Below are positions 1-6,741 of a DNA stretch of 21,274 bases, in pieces. The position numbers and the translations under genes were made by a program. A model generated the notes under the pieces. That model worked only from the letters and a program-made list of their open reading frames with translations, was not told the origin of the DNA and did not search any database. This DNA comes from JAGMCJ01 sp046761005 (lineage in GTDB: Archaea > Thermoplasmatota > Thermoplasmata > RBG-16-68-12 > JAGMCJ01): the NCBI GenBank assembly GCA_046761005.1, contig JBHIFI010000029.1, forward strand, positions 1 through 21,274. Reading direction: 5' to 3'. Within the stretch, counting starts at the first letter, position 1. Each line of letters begins with the position of its first letter.

Positions 1-116
1 GAGACATACTCATGCTCAAGTTCAACCGCCAAGAATTCAAGGACACAGTCGTGATAGGCGACCCATTCGAGGTTCACGTTCAGCATTCTGGTTATACGGC
101 TCTCCGGGGGAAGACG

Positions 117-362
117 GTGAGGATCGGTGTATTCGTCCGCGGCTGCAACGGGAACATCTCCAACTACATCGACACTGACAAAGTGACCAAGGAGGCCGGG
201 ACCCTAGATGACGTTTCTTTTGTCGAAAACCAAGCCCACCTCTGCGCTCCGGCGGGAAAGGATTCCTTCCAGAAATCAATCAACGACCACAAGCTCGACC
301 GAGCGGTCATAGTCGTCTGCTCCCCAAAGCTCCACGAGTCCTTCACGAGTCATATCGAGTAG
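117..362 (+). pseudogene. Truncated N-terminal fragment of HdrA (heterodisulfide reductase subunit A-like)
   Basis: The frame reads like the first ~75 residues of HdrA: RIGVF, then a cysteine-poor GCNGNIS, IDTDKV, DVSFV, the LCAPAG block and VCSPK. It aligns block by block with the apparently intact HdrA starting at 20799. GTG at 117 is the equivalent start; the frame stays open back to an ATG at 12, but those 35 residues have no HdrA likeness. Family HdrA is about 650 residues or more; here homology ends near 345 and the stop at 360-362 lies in sequence belonging to a reversed lrp tail. The first cysteine (position 8 of the intact copy) is Arg; the other three are kept. The reading frame is undamaged, so a short peptide could still be made, but FAD and iron-sulfur core domains are absent. 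I read it as a relic. Confidence 0.75.
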
Positions 363-408
363 ATGCTGTCCTTGTGCTGCTTCGTGACTAGGTCGGCTGC
401 GTTGCCCT
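350..408 (-). pseudogene. Relic of the C-terminal end of an Lrp/AsnC regulator gene
   Basis: Reading the minus strand gives ADLVTKQHKDSIYSI followed by TGA. The intact Lrp protein at 11941-12384 ends MDVVTRQYKDSIYMI followed by TGA. Only about the last 15-19 codons survive and no regulator frame continues to the right, where ferredoxin sequence soon begins. As at 11.9 kb, the tail faces the cut end of an hdrA head, so the hdrA/lrp junction exists twice in this window. The identification rests on a short but high-similarity match. Confidence 0.7.
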
Positions 409-419
409 GTCGCCATCAA

Positions 420-433
420 GGGCGATACCGCCC
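420..433 (-). terminator. Possible hairpin after the ferredoxin gene
   Basis: A 5-bp GC-only stem with a 4-base loop (GGGCG-ATAC-CGCCC) lies just past the ferredoxin stop. There is no strong T tract after it on the minus strand, so a role in termination or 3'-end stability is only a guess. Confidence 0.25.
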
Positions 434-436
434 GGG

Positions 437-667
437 TTACTCTTCCACGCTGATTATCTCAACCGGACAGGCATCCGCCGCTGACCTGATGCATTCCTCA
501 AGGTCGTCTGGGACCGTGCCCTCTCCCGGATCATTGCCCTCCTTGTGATTGGACACGACCTGAGCAAGGTCGTCATTTGGGCTTAGCTCGAAGACCTGTG
601 GGCACTCCTCTTGGCAACTACCACATGAGATGCATTCCGAACGCTCAATAGTCACGCGGAGTGGCAT
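437..667 (-). CDS. Single-cluster [4Fe-4S] ferredoxin, Pyrococcus type
   Basis: A soluble 76-residue electron carrier. The motif C12-x2-C15-x2-C18-x3-C22-P and a late C59...C67-P match the monocluster ferredoxins of Pyrococcus/Thermococcus. In that family three early cysteines and the last one bind the cluster, and two further cysteines can form a disulfide; C22 and C59 occupy those places here, and the ligand that is Asp in P. furiosus is Cys15. The middle is acidic. A longer frame exists, but ATG at 667 has a strong GGGAGG ribosome site a few bases before it and gives the normal family length. It lies downstream of the DoxX-like gene on the same strand with a ~100-nt gap. The redox partner is not shown by the sequence; the aldehyde oxidoreductase further right has its own ferredoxin. 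Confidence 0.9.
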   Translation of the reverse strand: MPLRVTIERSECISCGSCQEECPQVFELSPNDDLAQVVSNHKEGNDPGEGTVPDDLEECIRSAADACPVEIISVEE

Positions 668-766
668 ATACCTCCCTCGGTGCAGCTTTGCGAACACGAG
701 AGTCCTCGACCTCTTTGAATGGCAAATGTGATATCGTAGAGGACTTTGTGTAGTCCGATCATGTCC

Positions 767-1372
767 CTAGTAGTCCTTCCCAGGTCTGGCAGATTGGAGA
801 ATCCGACGTGACTCGCTTCCTTTGGCAGCGACTGAGAATGATGGAGCCCCGAGGAATATCTCAAGAGCCTTCTTCCCGCTTGCTTTGAACCTCTTTGTCA
901 GTTTCGCTTGGATGAGCTGATCGACGCTCAATGTCTTCGCTTCCCTTGAGAGAAGGAAGACTACCTGCAGTGCAATGAGCAAGAGATTTATGCTCCATGT
1001 GGACGGACTGAGATGACCAGCGGCGAAGAAGAAATTCACGCTCAGCAGAATGCCGCCGATAGCGCCTATCCTTGTAAGACCACCGAATATGAACGAAAGA
1101 GCAACGAGTAGCTGTCCGATTACGATGGCCCAAGCGAATGCCACCGCGTTCGGAACGACAAAGCCAGTGAGGAAATCAGCGTACCACTGGTTAGGGTTCT
1201 GAAGTGCGAAGAAACTCATCGTTCCAGCGAATCCGCCAACATACCCGGGGTCGAGCAGTTTGTGCAACGCTGAGTTGAGCCAGAGGAGGCCAACCACGAA
1301 GACCAGGATCCGCATCCATGGCAGCTCTCCTTCCCTGATTGCCGTTTTGATTCTTTTCCAGGTGCCTAACAT
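767..1372 (-). CDS. DoxX/DoxD-like four-helix membrane protein
   Basis: A 201-residue protein with four hydrophobic helices at about residues 20-39, 77-98, 100-118 and 126-141. The pattern of the first helix (WLNSALHKLLDP), the loop before helix 2 and the GLTRIGAIGG turn resemble the DoxX/DoxD family, which includes the large subunit of archaeal thiosulfate:quinone oxidoreductase and many DoxX proteins of unknown role. The C-terminal ~55 residues are basic and probably cytoplasmic. ATG at 1372 follows GGAGGTGA with good spacing, and a TATA element lies further up. No DoxA partner is present, so thiosulfate oxidation is not supported; a general redox-membrane role, perhaps with the ferredoxin downstream, is inference. 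Confidence 0.75.
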   Translation of the reverse strand: MLGTWKRIKTAIREGELPWMRILVFVVGLLWLNSALHKLLDPGYVGGFAGTMSFFALQNPNQWYADFLTGFVVPNAVAFAWAIVIGQLLVALSFIFGGLTRIGAIGGILLSVNFFFAAGHLSPSTWSINLLLIALQVVFLLSREAKTLSVDQLIQAKLTKRFKASGKKALEIFLGAPSFSVAAKGSESRRILQSARPGKDY

Positions 1373-1408
1373 GTCTCACCTCCGTGAATGTTATGCGACC
1401 TCGAAGGC

Positions 1409-1418
1409 AATAAAATAG
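1409..1418 (-). promoter_or_regulatory. TATA box of the DoxX-like gene
   Basis: On the minus strand this reads CTATTTTATT, about 42 nt before the ATG. That predicts a leader of roughly 15 nt, enough for the GGAGGTGA ribosome site at 1376-1383. Confidence 0.55.
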
Positions 1419-1422
1419 CCTG

Positions 1423-1442
1423 TGTAACTGAGCGCAGTTACA
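1423..1442. promoter_or_regulatory. Palindrome abutting the DoxX promoter, candidate operator
   Basis: Two perfect 8-base arms, TGTAACTG and CAGTTACA, surround a 4-base centre. The site sits immediately upstream of the TATA box, where a dimeric regulator would control access or recruit factors. No regulator gene is adjacent, so the binding protein is unknown. Confidence 0.45.
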
Positions 1443-1854
1443 GGTGCTTGAGAGGCGAGAGCTAGAAAGTAATAACGAATCTCGGGCATCCAGCTAGGAA
1501 GTGGAGGACAATACAGAAAGCGGCAGATGCTTCCCTCGACGTAGGTGTCACTCGCGTAAGTGAATCTTGAGCATCGGAATGGCGAATGTTGTTTCTAGAC
1601 AAGACGGTTGGCCCTTTGAGCGGTCTGACGGTCATGTTCCTATGAGTCCACCCAATCTCTACAGATTAGAGAATCAACTGCCATGAAACCTTATGCTTCC
1701 CTGGTATCCTCTGAAGAGCTAATCAAGGTGACAGAATCATGTTCTGGCTCACCGGCCAACGGTGTGGGCAGCGAACACAGTCCGTTTTCTTTGTCACCAG
1801 TCACCCTTCGTCAGAACGTTCATATTCTCGCAACGGTATGATTTCTCGAGGAAG
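1443..1854. other. Gene-poor interval upstream of a small membrane protein
   Basis: About 410 bases hold no convincing gene. A 6-base inverted repeat (TCTCTA/TAGAGA, 1656-1672) lies at its centre. An AT-rich spot near 1685-1695 could be a weak promoter for the gene at 1855, but it does not match the consensus well. Confidence 0.4.
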
Positions 1855-2196
1855 ATGCCCGATTTCAGCGTTTTCCGACCCAGAGACGAGAAGGAGTCCC
1901 GCTTCTTCAAGTGGACGTTCTTGCTCTTCATCATTGTCTTCATCGTCCTAGCCGTGGTCCTGGCCATAAGGATATGGAGTCCAGACGGGGAGTCTTCGGC
2001 GGGCCTCTTGGATTGGTTCTTCTGGTGGCCCGCGCTGTCATTTCGAAGCCTTGATCCAACACCAGCCATGGGTTCGGGACTCATCCTACTATCCCTCGTC
2101 TGGTGGATGCTCCTGAGCGCGGTCATCGCTGATATCCTCATGCTCGTGAGGAGATTCAGGCTGGAGAAGCGCTCAGAGGTTGTAGAAGCGGACTGA
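1855..2196 (+). CDS. Small two-helix membrane protein, function unknown
   Basis: A 113-residue protein with two clear hydrophobic segments at about residues 19-41 and 75-97. The loop between them is rich in Trp, Phe and Pro, and both termini are charged (DEKES before helix 1; RRFRLEKR then an acidic end after helix 2). ATG at 1855 follows GAGG with short spacing; the frame also extends upstream to 1762 without a ribosome site and with non-membrane, low-quality sequence. I do not recognise the family. It lies alone between the DoxX-like gene and an hdrA relic. Charge distribution predicts both ends in the cytoplasm. Confidence 0.6.
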   Translation: MPDFSVFRPRDEKESRFFKWTFLLFIIVFIVLAVVLAIRIWSPDGESSAGLLDWFFWWPALSFRSLDPTPAMGSGLILLSLVWWMLLSAVIADILMLVRRFRLEKRSEVVEAD

Positions 2197-2199
2197 CAC

Positions 2200-2341
2200 G
2201 GACGCCGCGAAAGCTTGCGATAGAATTCCTGATATCGGTTGAAAGAGTCAACATAGACAGAAAAATCACATTCTGGCTTTTTGATCGTCGGGGGTCGGCA
2301 TTGAGCATAGGTATCTTTGTCTGCAGACGAAACGAGAGCAT
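2200..2341 (+). repeat. Decayed copy of the hdrA promoter, leader and first codons
   Basis: This ~142-nt segment matches 20698-20838 with roughly fifteen mismatches and no gaps that I can see. It contains the same GGACGCCGCGAAAGCTT block, GAATTCCTGATATC, the full leader, and the first ~12 codons of hdrA from the TTG start. The TATA element of the intact copy (CTTATAATA) has become CTTGCGATA, and both N-terminal cysteine codons are affected (CGC-type motif now reads CRR). Similarity stops near 2341, and no HdrA sequence follows before the end of mscS. It is a non-functional duplicate or leftover. Confidence 0.85.
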
Positions 2342-2419
2342 ATGCTTCAAGTTTCCATCTCAATCCGTATTCAACATCGGGGGTGAGCGACAAGGTTTTC
2401 CTCAAGATTCCCGAGAGAA

Positions 2420-3970
2420 TCAGGAACTACGTTCAATCCCCGAGTCCTTCCCTTTCTCCAGCCATACCACTCTTTGGGGGAATGGTATTCTGATGCCCTC
2501 CGTCGCGAACCTTCTCTCTATTTCCTTCCGGAGGTCTGCCTCTGTCCCCCACTTGTTCTCGAGCTTGTCCACCCAGCCCTTGGCCATGAATTTCAGACTG
2601 GACTCCCCGAACCCCAAAAACCTCACGAAGGGCATGGTATCCTCATCTTTCAGCACGTGAGGATGTGAGCTTATGATATCGAAGAGAATCTCTTCCACTT
2701 GCTGGATGCTCGTACCATAGGCTACATCCACTTCAACCGATACGCGCCCTCTCTCGTCCGGCCGTGTCTGGTTCAGGACCTTCATTTTCGCAATCTTGTT
2801 GTTGGGCAGGACAATTACATTATGCTCGGCAAGATCGTAAAGCTTTGTGCTTCTCAGTCCAACATCCATCACTGTGCAGGTCTCACCGGACTCAATCACG
2901 ATTCTGTCGCCCACGGCAAAAGGTCTGTCCAACATAAGATGGATCCCGCTGAAGAAGTTGCTGAGTGTGTCCTGAGCAGCAAAGGCAATGACAAGTCCGA
3001 GGACACCGATTCCAGCGAGAAAGAGTGTTATGTCGTACCCCAGATATTGCATGATGAAAACGACACCGAATACTACGATGACAACGGCACCGATCTTGTC
3101 AACAACGGGGACCAGCCTGTCATCCAGTGTTGATTCTGTCTTTCTCGCCAAGGTCTTCCCGTATCGTATGAGCACTCTCCGGAAGATCTGATATGCGATC
3201 CACGTCACCAATAGTATCATGACAATGCCGTAGACCGTTGCCAGGGATGACACTAGGTCTTCTCCGAGTCCGAGAATCGACAGCGAGGTGAAAGCGCCAA
3301 ACAACACGATTATGGCGAAAATCGGGCCTCTTATAAGCGCCACAATGGTATCGTCTATCAGGCTTTCCGTTCTCTTTGCTCTCTTTCGGCCTATCGGTAC
3401 AACAATCCCAATCAGAAGGAATCCGACGACTATCCATGCCAGCAGGCTGAATAGGAAGGCACCCCATCTGTTGTTCAGGGGCTCGGGAAGGAAGTTGTCG
3501 TAAAGACCGAAGATCTTCCCGACCGGGCTCCCTCTGGGTGTTCTTCCTGTCAACTCTATCGACGTGTCGAAACTCTCACTTTGGGTTTCTCCCGTCTCAA
3601 TCTCTGTGACCTCGACAGTCATCGTGAGTATGAGCCCTTCCTCCTCCGCCTCAGTAGGAGTTGCGAATGACATTTCCACGAGAGTGTCGTTCCTTGGATC
3701 AAGTATGAATCTTCCAGGCAGTAACGACACCGAGAAGCCCTCAGGCAAACCGTCAACCGTTGCATTGACATAGTAGGGTGAAGTGCCATTGTTGAAGAAT
3801 ATCCATCTATAGATGGCGCTATCTCCCAAATCCACGGTCTGACTGGAGGAGTCGGCTCGGAAGACTAGGACCTCACTAGAACCAACTTGATCTGCAAGAA
3901 CAGCATTGCAGTTCAGAAGTACCGCTAAAAGGACAATCACACCAAAGACAACTAGATTTCTCGCTCTCAT
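2420..3970 (-). CDS. mscS: MscS-family mechanosensitive channel with N-terminal secreted domain
   Basis: A 516-residue membrane protein that should act as a small-conductance channel releasing solutes on osmotic downshock. Residues 1-26 form a signal peptide. Residues ~30-142 form an extracytoplasmic beta-rich domain resembling the NEW3/CARDB-like modules of archaeal surface proteins (FNNGTSPYYV, GLPEGF, N-glycosylation-type sequons). Hydrophobic helices lie at about 170-192, 212-234, 243-264 and 292-310, followed by the pore helix at 315-340 with Gly/Ala packing (GIGVLGLVIAFAAQ). The MscS beta domain follows, with FAVGDRI, the turn to GLRSTKL and VLPNNKI, and then an alpha-beta C-terminus. 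Typical MscS is ~290 residues; the extra length is the N-terminal domain plus additional helices. The short spacing to the TATA box suggests a leaderless transcript. Confidence 0.93.
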   Translation of the reverse strand: MRARNLVVFGVIVLLAVLLNCNAVLADQVGSSEVLVFRADSSSQTVDLGDSAIYRWIFFNNGTSPYYVNATVDGLPEGFSVSLLPGRFILDPRNDTLVEMSFATPTEAEEEGLILTMTVEVTEIETGETQSESFDTSIELTGRTPRGSPVGKIFGLYDNFLPEPLNNRWGAFLFSLLAWIVVGFLLIGIVVPIGRKRAKRTESLIDDTIVALIRGPIFAIIVLFGAFTSLSILGLGEDLVSSLATVYGIVMILLVTWIAYQIFRRVLIRYGKTLARKTESTLDDRLVPVVDKIGAVVIVVFGVVFIMQYLGYDITLFLAGIGVLGLVIAFAAQDTLSNFFSGIHLMLDRPFAVGDRIVIESGETCTVMDVGLRSTKLYDLAEHNVIVLPNNKIAKMKVLNQTRPDERGRVSVEVDVAYGTSIQQVEEILFDIISSHPHVLKDEDTMPFVRFLGFGESSLKFMAKGWVDKLENKWGTEADLRKEIERRFATEGIRIPFPQRVVWLEKGKDSGIERSS

Positions 3971-3994
3971 AGGTTTCGTATTAGTGTCGGTGTC

Positions 3995-4004
3995 AATTAT
4001 AAAG
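3995..4004 (-). promoter_or_regulatory. TATA box of mscS
   Basis: The minus strand reads CTTTATAATT, centred about 30 nt before the ATG, with no ribosome site in between. This is a textbook archaeal promoter for a leaderless or nearly leaderless mRNA. Confidence 0.7.
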
Positions 4005-4127
4005 TTTGCTCAGCGCTGCGTGTCGACCGAAAACCCCCGTCGCTATTCTAGAACACTCCCGTTCTGAATGTTTCGCAGAACTTGTGAGTCAATTCCCAGT
4101 ACTCGTGGTCGTAGGAGGTCTGGGAAC

Positions 4128-5171
4128 CTACTCCTGCCCACTCACATGTTCCATTCGCAGGAATCTCGCAGCATCTTCAGGTGGGAGGGGATTCACATAG
4201 AATCCTGTGCCCCACTCGAATCCCGCTATGCGGGTCAGCCTCGGTATTATCTCAACGTGCCAATGGTAGGACCTATGGTCGCTGCCGTCACACGGTGCGG
4301 TGTGAATTATGTAATTGTAAGGAGGATCGTCCAATATCTTGTACATCCTCTCCAACACGGATTTCAGAACCTTAGCCAGTGCCCTTCTTTCGCGACCTGT
4401 CGTGTCTCCAAAAGAGGGAAGATGCTTTCTGGGAATGATCCAAACCTCAAAAGGAAATGATGACGCAAACGGGCAGATCGCCAAGAAATCCGAATCTGCT
4501 ACGATGATCCTCTCCTTTTGATCGAGCTCGTTGTTTACTATATCGTCATATATGCAGTTTCCACCCGTAGCTTCATAGTGGCTACGCGCATTCTTGGTTT
4601 CCTCCATGATCCGTTTCGGGATTATAGGAGTGGCTATGATTTGGGAATGAGGATGCTCAATGGAAGCTCCAGCCTCATGACCGTGATTCTTGAATATCAG
4701 AGTATATTTTATCCTATGGTCCTTGCAGAGTTCTGTGTATCTCGCATGGTATGCTCTAATGATCTTAGCGACCTTGGAGTTAGGTAAGATAGCAATGTTC
4801 TTGTCATGGTGAGGTGTCTCAATTACTATTTCATGGGCACCGTAGCCACTCAGCTCGTTGAAGATTTGGACGGACTTTCGGTCGACAGAACCGTCCCTTC
4901 TAAGTACCGGGAACTTGTTGGGGATACACCTAACATCCCATCCGGGTGAATCGGGGGGGCCATCCCCTCGACCGTATGCGAGAACCTCGGGAGGAGTTCT
5001 CTTCTCGTTTCCGGGACAGAAAGGACAGCTTTGCCTCGAGTCCTCTCGTTGGTAAGTATCCTTCCACTGGTCCGGTCTCATGGCTCTCTCAGCCGAGATC
5101 ACAATCCACTTGTCAGCTATGTAGTCCTTCCTTATCTCAGAGATGCTCGTACGCTCCTCTTCTAACGACAT
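4128..5171 (-). CDS. galT: Galactose-1-phosphate uridylyltransferase
   Basis: A HIT-superfamily enzyme of the Leloir pathway that exchanges UMP between UDP-glucose and galactose-1-phosphate. The catalytic HPH motif is at residues ~173-175 (SIEHPHSQ); the second His is the nucleotidylated one in the family. C49 and C52 (CPFCPG) and the first His of HPH match the zinc ligands of bacterial GalT. A second HIT-like half follows, with a YHWHVEIIPR block near the end. Length (347) is normal. I chose ATG at 5171, which has GTGAT, a match to the archaeal anti-SD, 5 nt before it; a GTG at 5180 is possible. It sits 16 nt after the trehalose-phosphate synthase stop and is probably co-transcribed. In archaea related enzymes may use other NDP-sugars, so supply of NDP-glucose to the neighbouring glycosyltransferase is a fair inference. 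Confidence 0.92.
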   Translation of the reverse strand: MSLEEERTSISEIRKDYIADKWIVISAERAMRPDQWKDTYQREDSRQSCPFCPGNEKRTPPEVLAYGRGDGPPDSPGWDVRCIPNKFPVLRRDGSVDRKSVQIFNELSGYGAHEIVIETPHHDKNIAILPNSKVAKIIRAYHARYTELCKDHRIKYTLIFKNHGHEAGASIEHPHSQIIATPIIPKRIMEETKNARSHYEATGGNCIYDDIVNNELDQKERIIVADSDFLAICPFASSFPFEVWIIPRKHLPSFGDTTGRERRALAKVLKSVLERMYKILDDPPYNYIIHTAPCDGSDHRSYHWHVEIIPRLTRIAGFEWGTGFYVNPLPPEDAARFLRMEHVSGQE

Positions 5172-5187
5172 GGAAATCACACAATGG

Positions 5188-6696
5188 TCACGATGGTTGA
5201 TTACCCAAGTATCTACTCCCCTCTCTAATAAAATCCTGCAGCCATTGGTATATGTTTTTTTCGCGAACCACTTTTCTGAGCGATGATACCAAGGCTTTCC
5301 TTTTATCGGGGGCTATGGTCAGAGCAGTGTTGATGGCTTCTGCGAACTCCTGAACATCGTAGGGGTTTACGAGAAGGGCGTCCTGGAGTTCCTTTGCTGC
5401 GCCCGCAAACTTGCTGAGGATCAACACACCCTTTTCGTCCACGTTTGCGGATAAGAATTCCTTGGCCACAAGATTCATACCGTCATGAAGCGAACTCACC
5501 ATGCAGATATCAGCAGTTCTGTAGAAAGCGAGGAGTGTGTCGTACTGCAGCTTTTCTTCAAGGTATAGAATAGGCTTCCAGCCATCTTTCTCATGCTTCT
5601 CGTTAACTCGATTGGCAAAGTTGATGATGTCCTCTCGAAGCTGCTGGTATGCGGGGATTTCCACTCTGCTAGGCGCTGCCGCCTCCACGAACACGAATTT
5701 CCCCACAAGGCCAGTGTTCTTCTCTAAGAGGTAATCTATGGCTTTGAATCTCTCCACTATCCCCTTTGTGTAGTCCAACCTGTCAATCCCGACCCCGATG
5801 TAAGGAAACGGAGCAACCTCATTGGATCGTATCCTCCTTACTTGGTCCTCAACTTCCTCCCTCCTCGAAGCAGCATCTATTGCATCGAAGTCAACGCTGA
5901 TTGGAAACGAACGTACGGCTGTAGTTCCATCATCATGTTCCACGCAGCCCTTCTCGTGGCTGATAGAGAGCCCCAGAATCCTTCTCATACTCTCCAGGAA
6001 ATTGCTGCAGTGCTGGGGAAGGTGGAGGCCCATCAAATCGTTTCCAAGCAGTCCTGTCAGGATCTGTGCTGCCCAAGGGCATATCGAGAATACCTCCCAG
6101 GACGGCCATGGGATGTGCCAGAAATCCGCGATAACGACATCCTTTTCTTCTGCCAGAGAAGACTCCCTGACTAGCTTAGGCACGAGGGCAAGGTGATAAT
6201 CATGGACCCAAAGGAAGATCTTATCATGCTTCTCGATTTCCTCAAGTATCGCCTTTGAGAAGAGCTCGTTTGAATATTCGTATCCCTCCCAGAACGTGCT
6301 ATCGAAGACGGGCTTCTCATAGACATAGTGACAAAGAGGCCACAGTGCCTGGTTTGCGAAGCCAAAGTAGAACTTGTCGACCTGTTCATCAGTCATCCAG
6401 ACTCTTTTCAGAGCGTATTTGGGCGACTCTGGCGGAACACCGACTCTGTCCTTGTCGTCCACAACATCCTTGTCCGCATCTCCGCTTCCCCATGCTATCC
6501 ACGTGCCTCCGCACGCTCGCATCAGCGGATCAAGAGCGGCCGTTAGCCCTCCCGCAGGTCTTTCGCACACAATGTTGTCGTCCACCTTCTTGTGGATGTA
6601 TGGCTCTCTGTTGGAGACAAGCAAGAACTGGTAGTCTTTGAGTTTGCTCCTGGCGTACCGTCTCACATCCTCAACACCAGTCGGAGCAGATGCCAT
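5188..6696 (-). CDS. otsA: Stand-alone GT20 glycosyltransferase, probable trehalose-6-phosphate synthase
   Basis: A 502-residue GT20 (GT-B fold) enzyme that joins NDP-glucose and glucose-6-phosphate. Visible motifs are VSNREPY near the N-terminus, the RPAGGL loop (46-51), WVHDYHL (163-169), IDRLDYTKG (304-312) with the Arg and Lys that bind the donor phosphates, and DGMNLVAKEF (405-414). The usual HIPFPS loop reads HIPWPS, which sets it apart from the fused copy at 12957. Family members also make glucosylglycerol-phosphate, so the acceptor is not certain; an otsB in the same block favours trehalose. A GTG at 6741 abuts the upstream stop, but a TATA box lies inside that extension and the 15 extra residues look unlike the family, so ATG at 6696 is preferred, apparently leaderless. 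Confidence 0.9.
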   Translation of the reverse strand: MASAPTGVEDVRRYARSKLKDYQFLLVSNREPYIHKKVDDNIVCERPAGGLTAALDPLMRACGGTWIAWGSGDADKDVVDDKDRVGVPPESPKYALKRVWMTDEQVDKFYFGFANQALWPLCHYVYEKPVFDSTFWEGYEYSNELFSKAILEEIEKHDKIFLWVHDYHLALVPKLVRESSLAEEKDVVIADFWHIPWPSWEVFSICPWAAQILTGLLGNDLMGLHLPQHCSNFLESMRRILGLSISHEKGCVEHDDGTTAVRSFPISVDFDAIDAASRREEVEDQVRRIRSNEVAPFPYIGVGIDRLDYTKGIVERFKAIDYLLEKNTGLVGKFVFVEAAAPSRVEIPAYQQLREDIINFANRVNEKHEKDGWKPILYLEEKLQYDTLLAFYRTADICMVSSLHDGMNLVAKEFLSANVDEKGVLILSKFAGAAKELQDALLVNPYDVQEFAEAINTALTIAPDKRKALVSSLRKVVREKNIYQWLQDFIREGSRYLGNQPS

Positions 6697-6719
6697 ATGT
6701 GATGGTGAAACCGGCGGTG

Positions 6720-6729
6720 ATATAAGTAA
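6720..6729 (-). promoter_or_regulatory. TATA box of the stand-alone otsA
   Basis: The minus strand reads TTACTTATAT, about 28 nt before the ATG at 6696, with no ribosome site between. It lies just beyond the stop of the upstream oxidoreductase gene, so otsA-galT can be transcribed separately from it. Confidence 0.55.
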
Positions 6730-6741
6730 ATAGCGAGCCAC

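Noticed and set aside
701..745. Inverted repeat AGTCCTC/GAGGACT upstream of the ferredoxin
   Set aside because: The arms are 7 bases with a 31-base loop; this is weak and likely by chance.
1794..2405. A 203-residue minus-strand frame across the small membrane gene and the 2.2-kb repeat
   Set aside because: Its similarity to another minus-strand frame at 20619-21200 comes only from the antisense of the hdrA repeat; it has no family features and overlaps a better gene.
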